Source: Ophiura sarsii
Lineage: Eukaryota > Echinodermata > Ophiuroidea > Amphilepidida > Ophiuridae
DNA length: 64,000 nucleotides
Reading direction: 5' to 3'
NCBI GenBank assembly: GCA_035610835.1
Contig: CM069455.1
Span: 38,719,278 to 38,783,277 of the forward strand
In this document: piece by piece, positions 11,177 through 20,787 of the stretch
How positions within the stretch are numbered: the stretch's first letter is position 1
Layout: each line of letters starts with the position of its first letter
Position numbers and translations under genes: made by a program
The notes under the pieces: generated by a model
The model's input: the letters and a program-made list of their open reading frames with translations, nothing else
What the model was told of the DNA's origin: nothing
Database searches by the model: none

Positions 11177-12095
11177 TCTTTTAAACCTCGTATAAGCAGG
11201 TAATGCTATTGCCTCTGATAATAAATCCAACCACCCATATACTATAAAGTCATCAGTATAAACTGTGTACCGCGGTAACAAAGTACGGCGTTTATTAACC
11301 GTGACCAAGTTAGTACCCTATACCCTAGGATACATAGCCACACTGTAACCATGGTTAACAAACTACCGGGATGTAACGGCACTGGTAACACTGTTACCAC
11401 GCGTGTTTTTATTATACTAGATTTATTGATTTCCTATTAGAGAAGCGAGGATAGGACTTAATCTATATAACGACTGATATATAGTCATGTGTGAGACTAC
11501 GTGATTCCACACCATTAATTAATTTCGGTCCTTGTAGAAGTCAATCAAACTTTTTTTTTGTCAGCTGGGCATCCTGTGGCCCAATGATTATAGAATTAAT
11601 CAGAAATAGTACTTATTGCTCCCAAAACATTAAAAGTTGTAGTTTAATCCTGATTTTAGGACTATTACCTAATACCACAGTGCGAAAAAATATTTTCAAT
11701 GCATTTTGTAGGTTTTTTGGATGCATTTTGATTGTAAATGTTCTGGCAACATTTGTCAACTTTTTCTGATAAATGAGGGCGCTACACCAGTTGTCGAACT
11801 CTGGGGGCTAATATCTCGGAACTTTCGGGGATACCATGTATAATTGTTTTGATTAAATGATCAAAGATATCATGAAATTTAAGGAAAATGTCAAATTGAA
11901 AAATCCAGTCGCTTTATAAGCGAGAAAATGGGCATTTTGTAACACTCCTTTTAGTCCTGCGGCCAACAGCCCTAAATGTGTCATGAACCTACCGGAGGTA
12001 ATCACCCCCATAACATATATCATTGGAAAGATATTTTTGTTACGCTTCTGAAAATCATTGTTGTGAATTTTTTAACCGGGGAAGAGATCAAGTAG
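11177..12095. other. Upstream region of GPCR copy A, no gene seen
   Basis: The first ~60 bases resemble the 5' flank of GPCR copy B (about 49868-49925), marking the edge of the receptor duplication. The remainder is AT-rich with no recognisable gene. The ORF at 11491-11769 on the plus strand has no family resemblance. Confidence 0.5.
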
Positions 12096-12133
12096 AGGTC
12101 AAATAGAGGTCATCCAGAGGTCACCAAAGGTCA
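12096..12133 (+). promoter_or_regulatory. Four AGGTCA direct repeats (DR5, DR5, DR4)
   Basis: Exact AGGTCA hexamers lie at 12096-12101, 12107-12112, 12118-12123 and 12128-12133, separated by 5, 5 and 4 bases. AGGTCA direct repeats with 4-5 base spacers are the half-site arrangement of RXR-heterodimer nuclear receptors. The block is about 0.9 kb upstream of the GPCR copy A start, and immediately precedes a LINE tail, so it may equally be part of that element. Binding is an inference. Confidence 0.35.
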
Positions 12134-12142
12134 AATATCGGG

Positions 12143-12337
12143 AATGGTGGGAAAGCTAACAGAGGCAGAAGACACCTTCAGTATCCTGATACCGTCAAGA
12201 ATGATATGGGTTTAGATCCTCCAGAGATCCGCCAACTCATGAATGACAGGAAAGTCTGGGCCCAGTACGTTGCGATTGCTTCTTCCGTTTCGTCCACGGA
12301 CGACCAATGATGATGATGATGATGATGGTGATGATGT
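12143..12337 (+). mobile_element. LINE 3' end: reverse-transcriptase C-terminal tail with GAT microsatellite
   Basis: The plus-strand frame at about 12155-12329 reads RGRRHLQYPDTVKNDMGLD, then PPEIRQLMNDRKVWAQYV and a stop. This is the typical C-terminal GR..W...IK.DMGL...A..DR..W pattern of LINE reverse transcriptase polyproteins. The stop is followed directly by a (GAT)n run, as expected for LINEs with 3' microsatellite tails. The element is strongly 5'-truncated. The minus-strand ORF over the GAT run encodes poly-histidine and is spurious. Confidence 0.75.
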
Positions 12338-12339
12338 AT

Positions 12340-13024
12340 TTTAATATTAATGAAAAATGTCAGTTTTGGTGTCATCGTAAAGATAATTAAGTTTTCTATC
12401 ATTCTATATCACCTTTGAGGGGGTTCCCGGCCATTTCCCCTTGATTTTAGCTAAAAGCGTCATTTTTGGGACAATTTGTCACCATTTCTAGGCAAATTTC
12501 ACATTTCTTCTCATACATTTTGCCTTCCTATGATAGCAAATGCATTTATAACATTCTGGATTCTTTTTTGAAAAACTGCCCACATAACATGTGTATATTA
12601 TCACAAAATATAAGTTTTCAAAATTCATAAGTTTAAAAATTATACCGAATAAAGGTCAGATACCCACAATTCCAGAAATTAGCCCAAATTCAACCCCATG
12701 TTTATTATCCCTGGAGATGGATATCAATTTTTCTTAAATTGTCAGCTTGAAAAACCCATTATGCAATAAAATTGATACAAATCTGGTATTATATTGAAAA
12801 ACAACACATTTCCTACGCACCTTTATACATTTTCAGTGTCCCCAATGGCCATTTACTTCTTCCATTTTAAGCCGAAACTAGTACTTTTGACCCGTTTGTG
12901 CCCGTTTTCTAGCTCATTTTAACCTTTTTTTCAATTTAGTGGAAGAAAATAAATTCTTCAAAAGGCCTTATTTTGGAAGCAACCTTAGAAAGAATAACCA
13001 GCATGAATTAAATAAACCTAAACC
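12340..13024. other. Non-coding stretch
   Basis: The sequence is AT-rich with no recognisable gene or bounded element. Confidence 0.5.
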
Positions 13025-13026
13025 TA

Positions 13027-13276
13027 CACTGCAAAAACACCGGTGTTAAAAATAACACCAATGGTGTTGTGAGAGGTCCACACCAACACCGGTGTACCGG
13101 TGTTAAATTCTTGGTGTTATATCAACACCATGTAGTGTCATTTTAACACTGCAAGTGTGACGAATAACACTGTAAGTGTTAATGTAACACCAAGATAGTG
13201 TTGAAATAACACTAATTGGTGTGGACCTCTCAGAACACCGAACAGTGTTATTTTTAACACCGGTGTTTTTGCAGTG
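13027..13276. mobile_element. Dyad-array MITE (AACACCGGTGTT family)
   Basis: The 250 bp element begins CACTGCAAAAACACCGGTGT and ends with the exact reverse complement, flanked by TA (13025-13026 and 13277-13278). The whole interior is made of paired AACAC/GTGTT units (AACACCGGTGTT, AACACCAATGGTGTT, AACACTGTAAGTGTT and so on), so it can fold on itself at many registers. It has no coding capacity. Confidence 0.85.
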
Positions 13277-13433
13277 TACAACCCTCAGGAATCTGAATTT
13301 TGTAGATGCACAGTTGATATGGGTGGTTTCGTGTATGGAATTGACCCGTTTCCATGGCAACCACAAATCATATTAATAGTATTTCAAAGAATTTGCAAAC
13401 ATTATTTGTAAAGATTTTCGTATGCATAACATA

Positions 13434-14474
13434 CGAGGGTCATTCAATAAGTTCTACCTCCTCGCTCACAACACTCGCTAATTGGAATGTCAGCCTCATG
13501 ACCTTTGTCATGATTATAGCTCTGAATCAAAGCTACACCTTTATAGCAAATGCTTATTAATACCTATTTCACTTTTGTCATGATGCAATTAAAGCCAGAG
13601 AGAGATTTTGGACAACGGACACGGACAATTACCCCAAAGATGAATACATGTTTTTTCGTTTTATCTCCGTATTGTATGATTAGGTATAACCGCCGGATTT
13701 AAATACTGAAAATAGAAAACAATGGATGATTTCTGAATATAATGCTATACTATCATGTATAAATCAGATCGTAGGCAATATTAACCTTTGTAGCTTGCAA
13801 ATAGTATAATCAACTCGAATGTATTGACACGCCTTTAGCATACTGGAATACTGATATTTAGTCAAATGTTCGTTGTTACAAGTCAAGTCAAGTCACAGTG
13901 ATGCCTCGAATGTTGAATCTTAACATGATAGTAACTGTATCCGTTTTTCTTATATGCAACATTTAGAATAGTTAATCAGGTAGTCAGAGACTTGAAATAT
14001 ATCCAATTAGTCCTGTATAATGAAGATCTCTTAGTTCCTATGAAAAGAAAATATGACTTTTGCAGCGGTTCTCTAGGGTGGCGTTGAAATTGATGGCTGT
14101 CCTGGTCTAGTTCTGGCTAAATAGAGGGAATTTTCCGCCAAGAAATCAGTCACTTGTATTGTTTAAAGTCTGTTCAAGAGATATTTGTAACTTAAAATGA
14201 TTGTAATTGACCAATAAGTACATTTTGTCTCTTAAAATTGGCCAAATGAATAGCGCCTGAGGAGACATTTGGCTGTTTTTTACCCGTTTCCGTCGCACTA
14301 AATGGACGTTTGGTTTTTACTACATAATCCAGAAAAGTACAGTGAGTATTCAAACCAATTTACTATGATTTTGTAGCCGAGATTCAAGGCTTTAATTGTG
14401 GAATATTTCATACGACTGACTTGTATAATAGCCAAGTTAAGAGGTAGGAGGTAGAACTTATTGAATGACCCTCG
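13434..14474. mobile_element. Mariner-like element, non-autonomous
   Basis: CGAGGGTCATTCAATAAG at the left is matched by its complement at the right, with TA duplications at 13432-13433 and 14475-14476. The inverted repeats extend ~30 bp (through TTCTACCTCCT). The 1041 bp length is close to that of a full mariner element, but I find no transposase frame, so the interior is decayed or unrelated. Confidence 0.8.
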
Positions 14475-14476
14475 TA

Positions 14477-14985
14477 TTTCAGAACACCGTTTTAACGTTA
14501 CTCATGCATTTTCTAATTCTATATAAAACTGTTCCACATTCTTTTTATTTTTATTTTGTTACCATGGCAACCAAATATCACACTTTTACTAATTTGACAC
14601 GAAATTTGTTTTTTAAGGTAGTTCATTTATGATTGTAAATTTAGTATTTAATCTTTGATTGTTACTATTTATCTAAAACAAATGGTTTTCTACAAAGAAA
14701 TTCAATTTTTTATCAAAAAGTATAATTTTTTTGTAATCTTACCTCAAATTTGGTCCAAAAAAATGGCAATTAAAAAAAATGTCAAAGGAAAAAAATGTCA
14801 AAGATAAAAAAATAGAAAACGCTTTGATTTTGTTTGTCTTTCATATGAACATTAAATTTAGTCACTTTAATCACGCTCAAACATAATAATTATGACCACA
14901 TGATTGAATTAACATTTTCATCAATATCTTGACAAATATGCAGTCTTACAGTATCATCACAATTTGCTTAAATAATCGATCCATA
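14477..14985. other. Non-coding A/T-rich stretch
   Basis: There are poly-A and poly-T rich tracts and no recognisable gene. Confidence 0.5.
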
Positions 14986-15465
14986 TTGCACAAATATACA
15001 TTAAACTAACTGCCAAAAGCCACTATTATTGATATATTTGTCAAAATATGGTATAAATGTGTCTCTCAATACATCACAACAGTGCTGCATAGTAAATAAT
15101 GAGCTTTTGTAGATGTTTGCTATGGCTCACAAATGGTTAGAATGGCCACCAGCAAGTCATTGAAGAGTCACATGTAATATAAAGTTGACAATGAAAACGA
15201 TCAAACATGTACTACGCTTCCGTCATTTGGCAATGATTATGGCGCCTGGTCAGATGATAATGGGATATTAAATTAACTTTGAACTTTAAAACATTGAAGA
15301 GGGCCATCAAATTGCTATCAAACATATTTAAGGTCTTTCAACATGTTTAATGATGCCAACCACCATTTAATGTATTTTAAACTGCGTAGGAAAGGTAATT
15401 TAATAATATTGGTTAATCAACCAACAGGCGACTTTTCATGTAAAACAAAATAACATCAACACACA
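14986..15465. repeat. Left arm of long inverted repeat
   Basis: This region matches the reverse complement of about 17640-18085 with moderate divergence. Examples are GAGCTTTTGTAGATG, CTCACAAATGGTTA, and AACATTGAAGAGGGCCATC against their complements at 17820-18000. The arms enclose a LINE fragment and about 2.2 kb. The outer ends are diffuse and no target duplication was defined. Confidence 0.7.
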
Positions 15466-15603
15466 TAGCAAATGTCCGATGCATGTTAAAGTACGGTAAC
15501 AATTGCTTTTGATAATTAGGGGCAAAAAAATTGAGAATTTGAATAATTGTAAGAACCTCATAGAATGGTAACTGAAACTGAGGGTACATTATTTAACATA
15601 TAT

Positions 15604-17045
15604 CAATACATACATACATACATACATCTATAGAAGCATTTATATAGCGCTGCCACATCGAGATCGTAGCGCTGAACAAGAAAGATGGAAGAAAGCCTTA
15701 CAAAGCACAAAAAAACAAAACAACAGCAGAAAAGATTAATAAACAGAGGAAGCTTAAGTGAACAAATACGTTTTTAGATTCTTCTTAAACTTGGTAACTG
15801 TGTTGCACTCTCTCAGGGTCACGGGCAAATTATTCCACATATGGGGCGCAATGTAAGAGAACGTCCTGCGTTCAGCAAAGTGGAGCATTTTGGTGGTGTT
15901 AGTCACAGTCAGACGTTGAATCTGACGCTGAGCGCAGGCAGATTCTAGGAGCACAATACAGGGACAGACACGATGAGAGATAGCAAGGAGAGATTTGATT
16001 AATACATTTAAAAACACTCAGAAGCACCTTATAAACAATTCTCCTCTCAAGGTAACCAATGCAGTTTGTGCAGCAATGGTGTAGCATGATCGTACTTCCT
16101 TGCCCGGCATATCAACTTAGCACCCCAGTTCTGAATACGTTGAAGCCTTTGTAGATCGTTCTTATTAGCTCATTGCCATAGTCGATCTTGGAAAGAACAA
16201 GAGCTCGGACAACAAGATGGCATGTGTCGTAGTCTAAGAGCTTCCGTATCCTGGAAATGTTATGTCAGGCTGGAACATAGTGATCGAACATGATCTGACA
16301 TCAACATTTGCGCATCAAATATAACGCCAAGATTGCGTACGCTACTACTGGGATTGATTTTCTTAACCCCAACACGTACTGAGACAGGAGGCATTTTGCA
16401 CCTAAGATTGGAAGGTACAGCGACAACAAACTCAGTTTTATCGTCGTTGAGTTTGAGCATGTTTTCTCGCATCCAAATCTGCAGTGCGTCAATGCAAGAT
16501 GACAGTCTACTCAAAGCAAAATTGTCTGTAGGGTCGAAATGTATGTACAACTGAATATCGTCAGCGTACATAAATTTGGTATTTCAAGTCATAGGACCGG
16601 ATAATATTCCCAACAGGCAATACATAGATAGTCAATCCTAAAGGATCCACAATCGAACCTTGAGGTAGACCGAAATCCACAGGTTGGGGTTCAGAAAAGT
16701 GCCCATCAATGTACACCTTACTTGTTCTATCGGACAGATATGACTTAAACCATTTAAGGACCATACCCTGTATACCCAGATTATGTTTCATTCTGTTAAC
16801 ATGGTTAAGAAGAACATTATGACTGACTGTATCGAAGGCACTGCTCAAATCAAGCAGTACCAAAAATACTCCTTGACGTTGAGCTAAGCATTTCATAATA
16901 TCGTCCTTGACTTTCATCAGAGCAGACTCAGTGCTGTGATCCCGTTTGTAGGCTGACTGTAATGAATCACTCAGTTGGTGCTCTTCCAATATCAATACGA
17001 TCAATAGTAAATCTCCATAGATGTTATTATACATCAAAAGACCAA
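15604..17045 (-). mobile_element. CR1/Jockey-like LINE fragment (reverse transcriptase, frameshifted)
   Basis: Minus-strand frames together cover a reverse transcriptase domain: fingers/palm start (QSAYKRDHSTESALMKV) and motif A (LLDLSSAFDTVSH) in 16561-17037; motif C (YADDIQLY) and thumb region (NDDKTEFVV, SVRNLGVIFD) in 16260-16571; and a C-terminal region (PHMWNNLPVTLREC) in 15754-16017. Frameshifts separate the three parts and the endonuclease is missing, so it is 5'-truncated and dead. The 3' end carries AGCGCTATATAAATGCTTCT followed by a (TGTA)n tail near 15604-15630, as read on the minus strand. Confidence 0.85.
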
Positions 17046-17379
17046 TGAATTGTTGATGGGGGAAAGTATTACAGTGTTGGAGACTGAGTGGGCACTTCTT
17101 AAAAGAGCCAAGTGCTGATTGACAAAGTTAAGATTCTAATTTTTGGTTGCATATAAAATGTGATCTCTATGAATTATATGTGTCATTTAAAAGACAGTGA
17201 CTTTGTATGTATTTATGTTTTGAAATGGTGTTAGCTATTAGCAATGGCCTATAAATGTATCATTTATTAGTCACATAGTGACTTTTATACTGTTCAAAAT
17301 TTCCATTGTCTATAAAGGCTTCTTGGACGATAGACTTTAAGAATAATAATGAATCTCTTATAGGAATATGAAATTTTTG

Positions 17380-17600
17380 AATTTCAAGTTGTTATCATTG
17401 TCATTTACCGTGTGGGGGGTGGGGGGGGGGGGCTGCCAGAAGGCTTGCCCCCCCCCTGATGCCCCCAAATGAAATGACAAACTCTATGTATACCTATGTA
17501 TACTCACACAAAATAGTCAGATATGTCCCCCCTGATGACATGCCTTTCCCCCCACATGCCCCCCCCCCCCCCCCCCCCACAAAAAAAATAAAATAATAAA
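17380..17600. repeat. Poly-G and poly-C rich block
   Basis: Runs of G (about 17417-17431) and C (about 17447-17456 and 17562-17578) alternate here with GCCCCCC-type sequence. The end TAGTTACGCTACTGG at 17607-17621 resembles the ends of common non-autonomous elements. It has no coding potential. Confidence 0.6.
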
Positions 17601-17639
17601 GACCCTAGTTACGCTACTGGTCATTTATTACCCGGTTGG

Positions 17640-18085
17640 TGGTCATTTCAATCACTATTGATGGCCATGCAAAATAAGAAAAACACTCAAAATGTATAAA
17701 ATGTTCATCTTTATTATTTTTAACTTTCATACACGTGATACATTATTGGTGGTTGATGCCATCAAAAGGACTTCTTTAATTTATTTGGATAACATTTAAC
17801 CAATCCGATGGCCCTCTTCAATGTTTTAATGTTTAATGTTAATCATTATCCTCTGACCAAGCGCTAAACTCATTGTGTAATGATGGAAATATAGCCAGGT
17901 ATGGTCGTTTCATTGTCAAGTCATTACATTTGACCCTTCAATGCCTTGCTAGTGGCTATTTTAACCATTTGTGAGCCATCTACAAAAGCTCATTGTTAAC
18001 TATGGAGACCTAAATAATGTATATGAGAGGCAAAATTAAGCCATATTTGAACAAATTTGTCAATAATTGTGACATTTTGGCAGGT
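17640..18085. repeat. Right arm of long inverted repeat
   Basis: This is the reverse-complement partner of 14986-15465, for example CATTTGTGAGCCATCTACAA and GGCCCTCTTCAATGTTTTAA. It is probably the other terminus of a large, decayed DNA transposon into which the LINE was inserted. Confidence 0.7.
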
Positions 18086-18089
18086 TAAT

Positions 18090-19540
18090 GGCTATTTATT
18101 TATTATGGCGGCATTTTTTGGATTTTGTTAAACCTGCTAAATACATCTTTTTATTCCTAGCATCTTTTAAATTACACAAAATGTGTATCAGGAAACAGTG
18201 TTGAACGTTAAATGTTGGTATTTTGGGGGCAATTTTTAACAATTGGTAGCCATTTTGAAAATTTTCTGTCTAAACAGTATGCATTTTGAAGCCTCAGTAA
18301 GCTTATAAGTTGGATTTTGGCGGCCATTTTGAAAACGTCCTCTAGAGGACAAACTACCCAGGGTACCAATTGTCTACACTCACGTCTCTGGTATAATCTA
18401 TGGTCTAGAATATTGCTGTGAAGAGTAACCGAAGGTCTCTCTCATGCACCCCCCCCCCCCCCTCAGACAATGTACTAAACCTACTAAATGATAAATATTT
18501 ATATGGACACCCCTTTCTTGGGGAAATTGTAACAACATTAGGGATGTCTCTAGCTCTAAAAGAGTGTGTCCCTTGTATGTATATAATGGGGTATTATGGA
18601 TAATGATTGAGATTTAAACATAAAACAAGTAAGTTATATGTAATTTTAAACTATTAAAACTTATTGTTGACATTCTCTTATACGTGTCAGTGAACAAGGA
18701 AATTACCAATTGGCTGACTTAGGTAAAGAGATATTATTTGAACATCATAAAATATGTTAATGACCACCTCCAAAACTGGACGGAAGATTGGCAAATGAAG
18801 TAAAACGCTCATAAATGGGGAGAAATGTACTTCGGGGACCACAACACTCACATCATTTGTAGAACTAAACACTGAGCTGAAAGAGACAATCAAAGAGAAA
18901 GACCTTGCATGACATAATTTGTCCGCTTAGGAGCGCTATTAGTTCGGTCTGGTAAACCTATTGTTATCAATTACTACGAGAGGATTGCCTGATTGTGTAT
19001 ATATAAATTCGGGGCGTGTACGAGCGGTACTTCTAGCTAACTCCATGGGTGAGTTTCCATTATGTTGCAAATTACATCCACGCTCATGCGTATAAACTAC
19101 TCAATGGGAATTGCAATACAACCGGTTGGTTGCACTCGAGAATTATGTCATATAGCAACCAGCTTTTTTTCATTTTCAAAGCCCGTGGGGGTCTTTATTT
19201 TTATTTATTTTTTAACTCACAAAAAAAAATCTCATAAAAAACAAAAACTAAAAAACAAAAAAAACAAAACAAAAAAAACCCACACAATACAAACATGAGT
19301 ACAAACTTAAATTTACATTTTACATAAATTTACAAGTTGACACAGCTTTGATGGAAGGCGAATATTTGAATTTGGTGCCGGTTTTTAGGGTAGCAATTTA
19401 TAGCGCTGCTAAGCGGGCCTTGTAGCGTAATGGAATTCTCACAATAAAGTCACTCAAAGTGTCCTCACAATGCGCGACAGCAGCTAAGAAGGGTAACAGA
19501 GCGTGTTGGGTATGATAACACGGAACTCCGCATACAAAAG
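18090..19540. other. Non-coding stretch
   Basis: I see no gene here. It contains a poly-C run near 18450 and an A-rich low-complexity tract at about 19210-19300. Short ORFs cross these tracts but show no family resemblance. Confidence 0.5.
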
Positions 19541-19541
19541 C

Positions 19542-19996
19542 AAAGCAGTAGTGTTGAAGCTCTGCAAGTCCCTGGTCAGACCCCACCTAGACTATGCAAT
19601 ACAAGCTTGGAGCCCACACCAAGAGAACGACAAAACATCGCTTGGAAAAGTCCAAAAACGAGCAACATAGCCTCAAACACCACTCATACGAAGAGCGTCT
19701 ATACCTGAATACTCTATACAAGAAGAGAAAGAGCAGACCTCATCTAGAAATATAGAATAATGAACAAAATATATACGAGATAACCCCTGACACAATGTTC
19801 AAGTAAGCCAAGCACCAGCTAGCATACAAGAGGATACTCACATAAATGTGTACAATCAAGGTCCAGACTCGACATCCGAAAGTATTTCTATAGCCAAACA
19901 GTAGTGGATAGATGGAATAAACTCCCTGAGAGTGCCATCAAAGCCCGCACACTCCTCTGCTTGAAGCAGCATCTAAATAATTTGGGTTTTTAATGG
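19542..19996 (+). mobile_element. LINE reverse transcriptase C-terminal fragment, decayed
   Basis: The plus strand reads LCKSLVRPHLDYAIQAWSPH, then KVQKRAT, typical of the post-RT region (LYKSLVRP.LEY...W.P...VQRRAT) of CR1-like LINEs. After frameshifts it continues with YEERLYLN and, near the end, LPESAIKARTLL followed by LKQHLNNLGF and a stop. It is broken by in-frame stops. Confidence 0.75.
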
Positions 19997-20127
19997 GCAA
20001 GCAAGCCACCTTAACCCTACCACACTTCTCATCAAAACTACGGTAGATGATGGTGTGGCCTTCAAGGTATGTTCCATGGACAATATAATTATATAATTAT
20101 ATATATGATTTCTCAATGTCATTTTTA

Positions 20128-20545
20128 GTGATTGCATGCATCAAGGACTTTCACAAAACATTTTTTTTTGTTTGGCTTAAACAATTTTAGTTTGAAAATA
20201 TTGACCAAAAAGTGCCAAAAAAATGTTTTTTATCTCAAAAATCAACATTTTTGGCACTTTTGGTAAATATTTTCAAAACTAAAAAAATGTAAGCCCAAAA
20301 AAAGCGCTTCCTTGATAATTGACTTTAGATGATTTTGGTGAATTTTTGAAATTTTTAATCAAAAACTGATTTTGTTAGGTTGTCTGATTTTTGGGCAAAA
20401 ATGTAAAAAACAATATTTTTGGGGAAATTTGATACCAAAATAGATTCTCCGACTCATTTCATTTGAAAAATTGTATACTTTTATGTACATTACATTATTA
20501 GTTTAAAAGTTATAGTGCTTGATAAATTTCATAAAAAGGGTTGAC
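20128..20545 (+). repeat. Dispersed repeat R2, abutting duplication edge
   Basis: The repeat contains TTTAGATGATTTTGGTGAAT, AAAACTGATTTTGT, TTTGATACCAAAATAGATT and a GATAAATTTCAT end. Similar copies lie at about 45940-46230 (same strand) and about 23235-23760 (opposite strand). An internal hairpin pairs about 20180-20226 with 20245-20291 (AAAAAGTGCCAAAAAAATGTT against AACATTTTTGGCACTTTT). It ends just where transporter unit A begins. Confidence 0.65.
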
Positions 20546-20662
20546 ATTACCCTTAAGTCTATACCTAAAGCAGACGACACAAACAGCGCCACCAACAATG
20601 TGACAATCACCATAGTTAAACAAAAGTAGCTGCAGATCGGCAAGTTGAGTCGCACACTAGTG

Positions 20663-20787
20663 CTAGTGCACCCACGGTCTTCTTCGCCAGATGTCTTCTG
20701 ACGCTAATGTTATTACCGGTACAAGGAAAACAGCCGCCATCACCATGAAAGATACATCGTATGAGCCAGTCACATCAAATAGTAAAC
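20663..20787 (-). CDS. MFS transporter copy A, exon 4 (terminal)
   Basis: The acceptor TTTCTCAG precedes 20787 and the stop TAG is at 20663-20665. The 41-residue C-terminus reads LLFDVTGSYDVSFMVMAA, then a hydrophobic helix and IWRRRPWVH. LLYD-TGSYD-SF is the hallmark of TM11-TM12 in SLC16-like carriers. It joins exon 3 in phase 1 to give FLSG|LLFDVTG. It is too short to stand out as an ORF. Confidence 0.88.

Noticed and set aside
11176..11308. Longer N-terminus for GPCR copy A beginning at 11308
   Set aside because: Copy B starts at MENQTNPSS immediately after in-frame divergence, and the extra 44 residues have no counterpart there.
12178..12402. Minus-strand ORF with a histidine run
   Set aside because: The histidines come from the (GAT)n tail of the plus-strand LINE.
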